Shown: in pieces, positions 15,676 to 23,415 of the stretch
Layout of the letters: each line of letters begins with the position of its first letter
Numbering within the stretch: the first letter of the stretch is position 1
Source: Prosthecobacter debontii
GTDB lineage: Bacteria; Verrucomicrobiota; Verrucomicrobiia; Verrucomicrobiales; Verrucomicrobiaceae
DNA length: 64,000 nt
Reading direction: 5' to 3'
Assembly: GCA_945860295.1 (NCBI GenBank)
Contig: CAMAQH010000007.1
Span: 1 to 64,000, forward strand
Notes under the pieces: generated by a model
Told to the model about the DNA's origin: nothing
What the model saw: only the letters and a program-made list of their open reading frames with translations
The model's database searches: none
Position numbers and translations under genes: made by a program

Positions 15676-17757
15676 TCACTCACCGGTTGGCAGCCAGCGG
15701 GCACCGTCAACGACGACGTAGCCATCGGTGCCTTCGTTGGTGATGATGATGGAGGCTTCCGTGCCGAAGTCGTATTCTCCAAGATCAAACCAGTGCACAC
15801 CATCGCCGGGCTTGGGGGATTTCAGATCGAGCTTCAGGCGCTGCACGCCACCAGCGTGATGCACCTCCACCGGCGCATTCGATGCACGATTGTTGTTCGG
15901 CGGTGAGGCAAGCATGACGCGGTATTTACCGGGCTTGAGCTTCGCTTCAAAGCGGGCACTGGCCTTGCCGTCCTTGGCATTGTTGTCATGGCTGTAGCCA
16001 TCGCCGATGAAGGTTTTAGAAGCACCGCTCTCCTTCCATTCGCCGGTCAATTTGGCATCCGTGTCATCGAGCACCACGCCTTTGAGTGATTTCGGATCGA
16101 CGCCTTTGAAAGTAGCGGGACCATCGTAGTTCAGGATCTGGCCGTCTTTGAGGATATGCTCGCGCAGTTTTGCATACGGTACGTCCTGCACACTGATGCT
16201 CGCATCAATCGCCAGCGCCGCCGCCGTGGCGGCGCTTTGACCGAGAATCATGAACACCGGTTCCATGCGAATGCTGCCATAGGCGATGTGGCTGGCGGAC
16301 ATTGCCACCGGCACCAGCAGGTTGCTCACCTGTCCTTTCTTTGGCACCAGCGAGCCATACGCAATCTCATACGGCCCCTTCGTGCTCACGCCGATGTCGC
16401 CCTCGTTCTGCACGAAACCTTCCGCTGTGATGTAGCGCTGGATGTTGTGCGAGTCGATGCCGTAGCTGCCCATGCCGATGCTGTCGGGCGTGGGGCGCTT
16501 CTTGAGCAGTTCGTTCTCCGTCATGACATAGCTGCCGATCATGCGGCGTGCCTCGCGAATGTAGAGCTGATGGCTCCAGTTGCCGTTGTCTCTGAATTCA
16601 TTTTTGGGCAAACCCCAGTTCTGAAGTTCTTCCTGTACCTTCTTCGGTACACGCGGATCGTTCGCCACGAACCACAGTAGGCCCTGCTGATAGGTACGAT
16701 GCTCAGCGATGATCTCGCGGCGCTTCTCGTAGCTGGCTTCGGGGTAGTCGTAATTGAAACCGATGTTGTCGAAGCTGAACGGCCCGTGGTTGTTCGTGTC
16801 CGTCTTGTGATTCGGAATCGGGTCAAACTTCTCAAAGAACTCGCCCCAGCCTGCATTCAGCACGCGCAGCAAGATTTCATACTGGCCCGCATCATAGCCC
16901 TCCGGTTTCGGAAACGGAGTGCGATTGCTCGGATCGGTCGTGTAGCAACTGCGGAAGCAATAGGCCTGTACGCGCTTGTCCCCCGCGTCTTTGACACCGG
17001 GATATTCCGTGCTCACACGCGGCAGCACGCCGCTCTTGGGATCGCCCGGCACCTTGTAGGCGCTGATTGGCTCCTGCACCGCGCCGAAGTGATGCCGGTG
17101 ATGCAGCACGCCGACCTGAATACCATTCCACTTCTCGTCATAGACCGAAGTCGCCTCACGTCCGACATGATAATCCACGCCCGCCGCTGCCATGAGATCG
17201 CCTTCATAGGTCACGTCGATGAACATCTTCCCCGCATAAGTCTTGCCGCTCAGCGTGGAGATGGAGGTGATCTTGTCGCCCTCCTTCTTCACGCCTTTTG
17301 CGCGATCCAGCCATTCATTGCGCACGACTTCGAGACCGAACTCTTTGACGTAATCTTCAAACACCTGCTCCGCCGCATGGGGCTCAAAGATCCACATCGT
17401 GCGGTTCTCGCCATCAATGGCGGGCGTCCCCTGCCCCTTGCCGCCGTATTCGGACTGTTTTTGCTGCACCCAGGATTCAGGCTTCTGATAATGCAGGTAG
17501 ATGCGATGATAAAAATCCCGCGAAAGCCCGCCTATCACCGCCTTGTTGCCTGTGTCCGTGAAGCCAAGTCCGCCGCTGCTGAGGCCGCCCAGATGCTTGT
17601 CCGGCGAGACAATGATGACCGACTTGCCCATCTTCTTTGCCTGCACGGCGGAGGTGATCGCGGCGCAGGTGCCGCCGTAGATGACGATGTCATGATCAGC
17701 GGCCGAGAGCATGGAACCAACAAAGACAACTGAAGCAAAAAAGGCGCGAGTTTTCAT
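15676..17757 (-). CDS. Secreted FAD-dependent oxidoreductase with C-terminal golvesin-like domain
   Basis: A 693-aa protein with a signal peptide (MKTRAFFASVVFVGSMLSA) and an FAD-binding start IVIYGGTCAAITSAVQAKKMG, as in the FAD_oxidored family common in Verrucomicrobiota and Bacteroidota. A middle region holds conserved aromatic-rich stretches (GFNYDYPEASYEKRRE). The last about 130 residues (from about 560) form a beta-sandwich resembling golvesin/xanthan-lyase binding domains, ending TDGYVVVDGARWLP. It probably oxidises a carbohydrate or related compound outside the cytoplasm. I placed the start at 17757, which gives a proper signal peptide, not at 17805. Confidence 0.85.
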   Translation of the reverse strand: MKTRAFFASVVFVGSMLSAADHDIVIYGGTCAAITSAVQAKKMGKSVIIVSPDKHLGGLSSGGLGFTDTGNKAVIGGLSRDFYHRIYLHYQKPESWVQQKQSEYGGKGQGTPAIDGENRTMWIFEPHAAEQVFEDYVKEFGLEVVRNEWLDRAKGVKKEGDKITSISTLSGKTYAGKMFIDVTYEGDLMAAAGVDYHVGREATSVYDEKWNGIQVGVLHHRHHFGAVQEPISAYKVPGDPKSGVLPRVSTEYPGVKDAGDKRVQAYCFRSCYTTDPSNRTPFPKPEGYDAGQYEILLRVLNAGWGEFFEKFDPIPNHKTDTNNHGPFSFDNIGFNYDYPEASYEKRREIIAEHRTYQQGLLWFVANDPRVPKKVQEELQNWGLPKNEFRDNGNWSHQLYIREARRMIGSYVMTENELLKKRPTPDSIGMGSYGIDSHNIQRYITAEGFVQNEGDIGVSTKGPYEIAYGSLVPKKGQVSNLLVPVAMSASHIAYGSIRMEPVFMILGQSAATAAALAIDASISVQDVPYAKLREHILKDGQILNYDGPATFKGVDPKSLKGVVLDDTDAKLTGEWKESGASKTFIGDGYSHDNNAKDGKASARFEAKLKPGKYRVMLASPPNNNRASNAPVEVHHAGGVQRLKLDLKSPKPGDGVHWFDLGEYDFGTEASIIITNEGTDGYVVVDGARWLPTGE

Positions 17758-17824
17758 GGCTGAATGGGCGGGGTGGTTTCTTCGCTGCATGAAAGGAATC
17801 GGCAAACAGAATGTTTAGAGCACC

Positions 17825-20407
17825 ATGTTCCGACCCGCCATTCTCTCGTTCTTTTTCGTTGCTTCCAGCTTTGCGCAGGAACTGTTGACCAAAACCCAGG
17901 TGCTGCGCCAGGACGGCCGACAGTCCGACTTCCCGTCGATGTGTGTCGATTCCAAGGGCCAGCCGTGGGTGGCCTATGTTGAGTGGGACGGCAAGCAGGA
18001 CACCCTGCATCTCGCGCAGCAGGCGGGCGAGGCTTTGACCTCCGTGCTGACTCTTGGCGAACCCGGCATCATCCATCAGCCCGCCATCGCTGCCGATGGC
18101 AATGGGGCACTGCATGTCGTGTGGTCCCAGGTGAACGACAAAGACATCATGGACCTCAACACAGCGACCGTCCGCGATGGCAAAGTGGAGATCATGAAAC
18201 TCGCTAGCTCGCCCAATGGCGGCAATGTCTTTGCCAAAGCAGCGACAGATCCCACCGGTAAAGTATGGGTCGTCTGGCAAGGGATGCGTGGCACACTGGG
18301 CGATGTCTTTTGCCGTGTGTTCGATCCCGCGCGCAAAGAGTGGTCCGCTGAAATTCAGGTCACCAAAGATGCCAGTGGTGACTGGGAACCCTGCGTGGCT
18401 TTTGCCGGCTCAGATGCGTGGGTGTTGTTCGATTCATCACGCGGCAATGAGTTCAATATCTATGCCACGAAGATCAGCGCCGATCTCGAAGTTGGTGAAA
18501 CGAAGCAGCTCACTGCCACTGACCGCTACGAAGGACGCGTGAGTGCCATCGGTGCTAAAGACGGCAAAGGCATCTGGCTCGCCTGCGAGCGCGGCAACCA
18601 GCAGTGGGGTCTCGACATGCGTGCGCATGGTCATCCGCAAGGCCTCAATGGCCGCAAGGACACAGTCATCGCTTACCTCGATCTCAAGAGCAGCAAGGTC
18701 GAAGAATTGGCCAGCCCCGACGCCTTATTTGCCGATCTTCCTGGCCCGCAACCGATGAAGCCAGCCGCCCCGCGCGGCAACAATCCCAAAGCCAAGGCCA
18801 AGGCGAAAGCCAAGGCTGCCGAGCCGAAGAGGAAAGGCAATCAACCGGCCCCCAATGTCGTCGCCGCCGTCAATCTGCCACATCTCATGCTTGATGCTGC
18901 CGGTCGCCCATGGCTCACCGTGCGCTACTTCAAAGCCTACTGCTGGCGCATCGCTCTCACCCGCTACGATGTCGCAACGAAGCAGTGGACGAAGCCCTTC
19001 GCCATCCCCGGCAGCGTTTACTCGCAGGATCGCCAAACGACACACGCCTCAGCTCAAGACGGCGGCCTGTGGATCGCCTGGCCGAGCGATTTGCGCAGCT
19101 CGAAGCTGCAACTCAACTCCGGCATTCATCTTGCGAAGGTCGCCACGGATCTGGACCTGCCACTCGTCGTCGCGCCTGCTGCAAAACCACGTGAACTATT
19201 CCCTGAATACATCAATCTCGTCACCCCAGAACGCGCCCGCGACGAGCGCCATACTTGGACGCACGATGGCGTGACTTACAAGCTCTACTGGGGCGACTAC
19301 CACCGCCACACCGACGTCTCCAACTGCATCACCGCGAACGACGGCTGTGTGCAGGAACAGTTCCGATATGCCATCGACATGGGCAAGCTCGACACGCTCG
19401 GCACTAGCGATCACACCGACATCGCCAAGATCTACACGCCTTATGAATGGTGGCTGAACCAAAAGCTGGTCGATGTCTTTTACTCGCCTGGTTTCTTCAC
19501 CAGCATGTATGCTTATGAGCGCGAGCAGAAGTGGCCGTATGGGCACCGCAACATGGTCTTTGCGCAGCGCGGCGGCCCCATCGTCTATATCCAGCGAAAG
19601 AACTACCTCGACTCTCCCTGGCAGAAGATTTTCCCAGTCAAAACTGAAGGCGAAGCCGAGCTGCATCCGACAGAGCTGTGGCACGTGCTCACGCGCTACG
19701 GCAAGCCCGTCACCGCCATCTCCCACACTGGCGCGACGGGCATGGGCACCGATTGGGATCAGATCCCGCCGATTGATCATCGCGTCGAAAACGTCATCGA
19801 GATTTTCCAGGGCGCGCGCGTGAGCTATGAAGGTCTCAATGCTCCGCAGCCCACCGTAGGCTTACGCGTGGGTGAGGACTACAACCACTCCTCAACCGTC
19901 GTCGGCAAGCCCGTGGTCGGTGAACCGATCCGCAGCTTCACCGAGAAGAACAACGGCGTGTATCAGCATGCGCTTGAACTCGGCCACAAGCTCGGCGTGT
20001 GGGCGAACAGCGACCACATCAGCACCCACACCAGCTACGGCGGCGTGTATGTCAAAGACTTCACCCGCGAGGGCATCATCGAAGGCCTCAACGCCCGCCG
20101 CACCATTGCCGCCACTGACAAGATTTTCGTCGAGTTCTCCTGCAATGACAAACTTCTCGGCACCGAGATCGCGGTGAGTGGAAAGCCCGTACTCAAATTC
20201 AAAGTGGACGGCACCGCCGCCCTCAAACGCATCACCCTCGTCCGCAACGAAAAGAACCATCAGCAGTGGGAACCCGGCACGAAAACCTTCGAGCAAAGTT
20301 TCACGGATGAATCACCCATCGCAGGTGAAAACCGCTACTACCTCCGCGTCGAGCAGAGTGATGGAAACATGGCGTGGTCTTCACCCGTGTGGGTGCAGAT
20401 GAAGTGA
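17825..20407 (+). CDS. Secreted DUF3604 (PHP-like) protein with N-terminal beta-propeller
   Basis: An 860-aa exported protein (signal peptide MFRPAILSFFFVASSFA). Residues about 20-460 form a repetitive beta-propeller-like region (repeated GKxWVVWQ and GRPWLTVRY strands). From about 485 a DUF3604 domain begins with LYWGDYHRHTDVS, a His/Asp set like that of PHP metal-dependent phosphoesterases, with later TSDHTD, ISHTGATG and NSDHIS motifs that could complete a metal site. A low-complexity lysine/alanine linker (KAKAKAKAKAAEPKRKG, about 322-338) interrupts the propeller. Substrate unknown. It is divergent from the FAD oxidoreductase, 67 bases apart. Confidence 0.85.
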   Translation: MFRPAILSFFFVASSFAQELLTKTQVLRQDGRQSDFPSMCVDSKGQPWVAYVEWDGKQDTLHLAQQAGEALTSVLTLGEPGIIHQPAIAADGNGALHVVWSQVNDKDIMDLNTATVRDGKVEIMKLASSPNGGNVFAKAATDPTGKVWVVWQGMRGTLGDVFCRVFDPARKEWSAEIQVTKDASGDWEPCVAFAGSDAWVLFDSSRGNEFNIYATKISADLEVGETKQLTATDRYEGRVSAIGAKDGKGIWLACERGNQQWGLDMRAHGHPQGLNGRKDTVIAYLDLKSSKVEELASPDALFADLPGPQPMKPAAPRGNNPKAKAKAKAKAAEPKRKGNQPAPNVVAAVNLPHLMLDAAGRPWLTVRYFKAYCWRIALTRYDVATKQWTKPFAIPGSVYSQDRQTTHASAQDGGLWIAWPSDLRSSKLQLNSGIHLAKVATDLDLPLVVAPAAKPRELFPEYINLVTPERARDERHTWTHDGVTYKLYWGDYHRHTDVSNCITANDGCVQEQFRYAIDMGKLDTLGTSDHTDIAKIYTPYEWWLNQKLVDVFYSPGFFTSMYAYEREQKWPYGHRNMVFAQRGGPIVYIQRKNYLDSPWQKIFPVKTEGEAELHPTELWHVLTRYGKPVTAISHTGATGMGTDWDQIPPIDHRVENVIEIFQGARVSYEGLNAPQPTVGLRVGEDYNHSSTVVGKPVVGEPIRSFTEKNNGVYQHALELGHKLGVWANSDHISTHTSYGGVYVKDFTREGIIEGLNARRTIAATDKIFVEFSCNDKLLGTEIAVSGKPVLKFKVDGTAALKRITLVRNEKNHQQWEPGTKTFEQSFTDESPIAGENRYYLRVEQSDGNMAWSSPVWVQMK

Positions 20408-20416
20408 GTTCGTTGT

Positions 20417-21109
20417 TCACACTTTAGCGTGACGTTTGAGTGCCCGTATCAGATAGATCACGGGCAGCGCCGGAAGTATCCAGAATAACCACCACCATTT
20501 GAACTCAGAATGGTCGGCGAGCTTCATAGGCTCCTGAAACACCTCTTCCACCGCATAGCCCGTGTCATAGAGGTAGTCCGGCTCTCCCTGGCTGAAGGGC
20601 ACCTGCATCCGCAGATCTTCCTGCTCAAAAGTGGCTTCGATGGTGCCAAGCGGGCCGGTTTGCTGCCAGATGTCAAAGCTGAGCCACACATCGGCGAGCA
20701 TAGGCTTCACGGCCTGAGTGAACGAGATGTCCACATAGCGCACGGGATAGTCCGCATCTGCCACACTGTTTGATCCGCCGATGACTGGCCAAACACATTC
20801 GAGGGGGCCTGCTTGTCCCAGCGTGGCCTTCTTCTCACTCATGTTCACTTCAATGTGCTGATTGAAGTAGTCGTTCAAAGGTTTCTCCGCAGCCTCCAGC
20901 TCCGCCCTGTCGATGTGGCGATCCTGATTGGCATCAATGCCCGGAACAAAGCGAGTCAGCGAGAGCAGATTGAAAGTGAACCGCATCTCCACCCGCTGCC
21001 GCTCCACCTTCACCCGGAGATAGCTGATGTCCGAAGGATGAGCCCGCGCGGCGGGAATGACGAATGCCGAAATCAGAATGACGAAGGCTATTAGACTGCG
21101 GGCGTTCAT
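20417..21109 (-). CDS. Exported EF-hand protein with C-terminal membrane anchor
   Basis: A 230-aa protein: signal peptide (residues 1-23, ending AARA), an extracytoplasmic beta-rich domain, one EF-hand-like loop (DANQDRHIDRAEL) that should bind calcium, and a C-terminal membrane helix (WWWLFWILPALPVIYLI) with a basic tail. The family is not recognised. ATG 21109 gives a normal short signal peptide; an alternative ATG at 21130 would add seven residues and overlap the upstream gene's stop. The hydrophobic core of the signal peptide is encoded by a short dispersed repeat (21055-21085). Confidence 0.75.
   Translation of the reverse strand: MNARSLIAFVILISAFVIPAARAHPSDISYLRVKVERQRVEMRFTFNLLSLTRFVPGIDANQDRHIDRAELEAAEKPLNDYFNQHIEVNMSEKKATLGQAGPLECVWPVIGGSNSVADADYPVRYVDISFTQAVKPMLADVWLSFDIWQQTGPLGTIEATFEQEDLRMQVPFSQGEPDYLYDTGYAVEEVFQEPMKLADHSEFKWWWLFWILPALPVIYLIRALKRHAKV
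21055..21085 (-). repeat. Dispersed repeat forming part of a signal-peptide coding sequence
   Basis: Read on the minus strand, this 31-bp stretch is two TTCGTCATTC units separated by a TGATTTCGGCA-type spacer, the same family as the tandem repeat at 13958-13991. Here it encodes the residues FVILISAFVI, the hydrophobic core of the EF-hand protein's signal peptide. Confidence 0.7.
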
Positions 21110-21122
21110 TCGAGTTTGTGGT

Positions 21123-21584
21123 TCAAGCATGGTCCTTGGCATAGCGTCTCCCAACGAGCATGGCGGTGATCCCAACGGCGACTGCGAGCGCCTCATCGAT
21201 CCAAGTTGTGTCGCGAGGGCCGCTGCAAAGGCAGGTCCGCATCTCGATCACAGGCAGCGCCAGACCCAGAAGTGCAGTGAGTACTGCGATGAAGATCCAT
21301 CGGAACAGGCGGCTGGACATGGCTTCATTGTGCGCCGAACAGACAAAGGCGAATCCAATGCTGGCAAAGAGAGCCCCAGCCAGAACGCTCAATGGATGCT
21401 CAGGCAACATGTAGATAACTCGCTTCGTCCATTCTGGTAGAGCCGCTCTTTTCAGTCCGCTATGATTCAGCATACAAATGAGCATCTGACCGATTAAGTC
21501 GGTTCCCAAGTATCCCAGCAGCAGGAACCAAAAAAACATCGTGCCATCAACAATCGCTAACCAGTGCCGTTTAGGTTTCGTCAT
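21123..21584 (-). CDS. Small integral membrane protein of unknown function
   Basis: About 153 aa with four likely membrane helices (TMFFWFLLLGYLGTDLIG, SVLAGALFASIGFAFVC, WIFIAVLTALLGLALPV, ALAVAVGITAMLVG). I do not recognise the family. ATG 21584 overlaps the stop of the degraded Uma2 frame (ATGA), and its own stop lies 13 bases before the EF-hand protein start, so the two membrane proteins likely form one transcript. A GTG at 21599 is an alternative start. Confidence 0.65.
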   Translation of the reverse strand: MTKPKRHWLAIVDGTMFFWFLLLGYLGTDLIGQMLICMLNHSGLKRAALPEWTKRVIYMLPEHPLSVLAGALFASIGFAFVCSAHNEAMSSRLFRWIFIAVLTALLGLALPVIEMRTCLCSGPRDTTWIDEALAVAVGITAMLVGRRYAKDHA

Positions 21585-22155
21585 TTCCTCATGATGCACC
21601 TCAGGCCTGCTTCAAGCGAGCCGCGAAAGCGCGAGGCGCGGTCTTGTCGAGGTTCTTGTTCCTCCGTGTGCCAGGCGAGGCACTCCTTGACGCTCGCACG
21701 GCGGTAGGCATCCAGCTTCTCATGAAGATCGAGCGAGACGTTGCTGGCGGCGATCTCGACCACGAGTTCCGGCGCGCCGTGGATGTAGACATCCTTGTCG
21801 ATCCTGGCCTGCCACCTGACTCAATCATGAGCAGCGCATCTGGCTGGGGCAGATTGTCCGCATCAAAGCTGACGGTTGAGCTGGCAGCAGCATAGGTGCC
21901 GGGTGTATGTGCTGAGTATGTTCCCAACCACGTCTGAATACGATTGTCGGGAATGCCGTGTTGTTTTGCGCGTTCTGGTGAAGCCGTATATACAATGCCG
22001 TTGATGAGTTCCGCTCTCTTCACTACCGGCATCGCGTCAAAGCGCCGGAGAAATTCAGATGCGGTGAGCTTTACACCACTCTGCAACGGTGAAGGAGCAG
22101 TGACCGCCAGCCTTTGCGGGGCTGGGGTTCGTATCGATCGTCTGGCAGTGATCAT
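21581..22155 (-). pseudogene. Uma2-family endonuclease gene, frameshifted
   Basis: The N-terminal part (LTASEFLRRFDAM, AELINGIVYTASPERAKQHG, QPDALLMIESGG) is a Uma2/PD-(D/E)XK restriction-like fold. After LLMIESGG the reading frame is lost; the expected continuation (ARIDKDVYIHGAPELVVEIAAS, with the catalytic E-V-V-E-I strand) is found in another frame. Restoring it needs one base near 21810, where TGGCCTGCC could once have been TGGCCTGGCC. The second frame then runs to a stop at 21581 that overlaps the next gene by ATGA, which supports it as the original C terminus. The protein as written would be inactive. Confidence 0.75.
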
Positions 22156-22196
22156 GGCGGGAGGCTAACACGCCAAGGTGGGTTCGTCCATGCCCC

Positions 22197-22485
22197 TACC
22201 TCCTCAGCAGCCTGCCGGCAGATACCGCACACTTCGCGCAAATCATCCGTGGGCACTGGTCGATGGAGAACAGTTGCCATCATGTGCTCGACGTGACCTT
22301 CCAGGAGGACCACTGCGAGGTGCGTGATACCAACGCCGCGCAAAACCTGAGCATCCTGCGCGAGATGGCGCTACGAGCCCTCAAGACGCATCCCTCCACA
22401 GGGACCATGCGCGCCACCCTCGATCCCTTCTACTGCACCCAGCTCATCGCTGGTATCACACACCCCTTTTGGTGCGTAAGCCCTG
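22197..22485 (+). mobile_element. ISAs1-family transposase remnant (3' end of an IS)
   Basis: The frame reads LLSSLPADTAHFAQIIRGHWSMEN, then HVLDVTFQEDHCEVRD and NAAQNLSILREMALRALK: the C-terminal region of ISAs1-family DDE transposases. No start exists and the frame runs on without its own stop. The stretch ending GGTGCGTAAGCCCTG at 22485 reads on the other strand as CAGGGCTTACGCACC, a plausible right terminal inverted repeat, so the element's right end is about 22485. The left part of the IS is gone. The 465-base gap between the Uma2 gene and the HNH gene is otherwise empty apart from a hairpin at 22499-22523. Confidence 0.72.
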
Positions 22486-22498
22486 GCCGAGGACTGAG

Positions 22499-22523
22499 TT
22501 TGCCAATTTTGACACTTGGCAAA
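22499..22523. other. Perfect 8-bp inverted repeat (hairpin)
   Basis: TTTGCCAA at 22499-22506 pairs with TTGGCAAA at 22516-22523 across a nine-base loop. No T-run follows, so a terminator is unlikely. It lies about 100 bases before the HNH gene and could be an operator or IS-flanking sequence. Confidence 0.5.
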
Positions 22524-22620
22524 GCATCGATGCCGCCTAGCCTCAACGTCCCAGAGCGAAAACGCTGCCGACCCTCCATCGTGCTGTGCTGTTTCCACCC
22601 CTTTCTCAGAGGCAAAATCT

Positions 22621-23232
22621 ATGAGTGACGTTCTGAACAAATCGACTGTTTTGGTGCTCAACCGAAATTGGCAGGCCATCGCTGTGAAAACCCCTGCGGA
22701 GGCTTTCAGCATGATGGCGGCCGGCAATGCCACCGCTCTCAATATTTCCAGGGACGATAACATGTCGCCGGTGCGCTGGGAGGACTGGATGAAGCTGCCT
22801 GTGAATGAAGGCGACAACTCCATCGGCACCGTGCATGGCCCTGTGCGCGTGCCGACTGTCCTGGTGCTGGCCCGCTTCGACCGTGTGCCGAAGCGTCGCC
22901 CGAAGTTTTGCGCCAAAGCGATCTGGGAGCGCGATGGCGGTGTCTGCCAGTACACCGGGCGCAAACTCAAGCCCAACGAAGGGAATATCGACCACATCGT
23001 GCCCGTCTCCCGTGGCGGTAAAAGTACCTGGGATAACTGCGTGCTTGCTGACAAAAAGGTGAACAGCAAAAAGGGCTGCAAGCTGCCTGATGAGGCTGGT
23101 CTAAAGCTGCTGCGTCGCCCATCAGCGCCGCGTGAGATTCCTGTGACCCAACTCATTCGGAATACCCATCATGTGCGCGATTGGGAGATGTTTTTGGCCA
23201 ATGCCGGAGCCTATGATGCCTCATCACGTTGA
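22621..23232 (+). CDS. HNH endonuclease family protein
   Basis: A 203-aa protein. The N-terminal half (STVLVLNRNWQAIAVKTPAEAF) is the conserved lead of stand-alone HNH proteins found in cyanobacteria and PVC bacteria. The nuclease motif is in the second half: CQYTGRKL, then NIDHIVPVSRGGKSTWDN and the final N/K-rich LADKKVNSKKG. The DH...N set is complete. The role of this family is unsettled (DNA nicking or RNA processing). ATG 22621 was chosen because the domain begins there; the longer frame from 22516 overlaps the hairpin region. Confidence 0.85.
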   Translation: MSDVLNKSTVLVLNRNWQAIAVKTPAEAFSMMAAGNATALNISRDDNMSPVRWEDWMKLPVNEGDNSIGTVHGPVRVPTVLVLARFDRVPKRRPKFCAKAIWERDGGVCQYTGRKLKPNEGNIDHIVPVSRGGKSTWDNCVLADKKVNSKKGCKLPDEAGLKLLRRPSAPREIPVTQLIRNTHHVRDWEMFLANAGAYDASSR

Positions 23233-23371
23233 AGTTTAGGTTTTCGCAGAATGCCGAAAGCCAAAGGGCTGGTTTGCCTCGTATTAAAGATTCAAGGCAT
23301 CTTTTCGAAGCCGTGGGCCACAAGTTCTGGGGTGCCAGCCCCAAAACTAGGCCAGGGAAATAATGTCAAAC

Positions 23372-23386
23372 TGGCACCATACCTGC
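23372..23386 (+). promoter_or_regulatory. Candidate sigma-54 promoter for gltBD
   Basis: TGGCAC-N5-CCTGC-type sequence: GG at 23373-23374 and GC at 23385-23386 with exactly ten bases between, as required for RpoN (-24/-12). The predicted transcript start near 23398 lies about 18 bases before the gltB ATG. Sigma-54 control of glutamate synthase would fit nitrogen regulation. No NtrC-like enhancer was recognised upstream. Confidence 0.5.
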
Positions 23387-23415
23387 GCTTGATTTCTTCC
23401 CCTATCCCCCGCTAA

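Noticed and set aside
20408-20416. Short GTGA/TCAC hairpin between convergent genes
   Set aside because: Too short and without a T-run to call a terminator.
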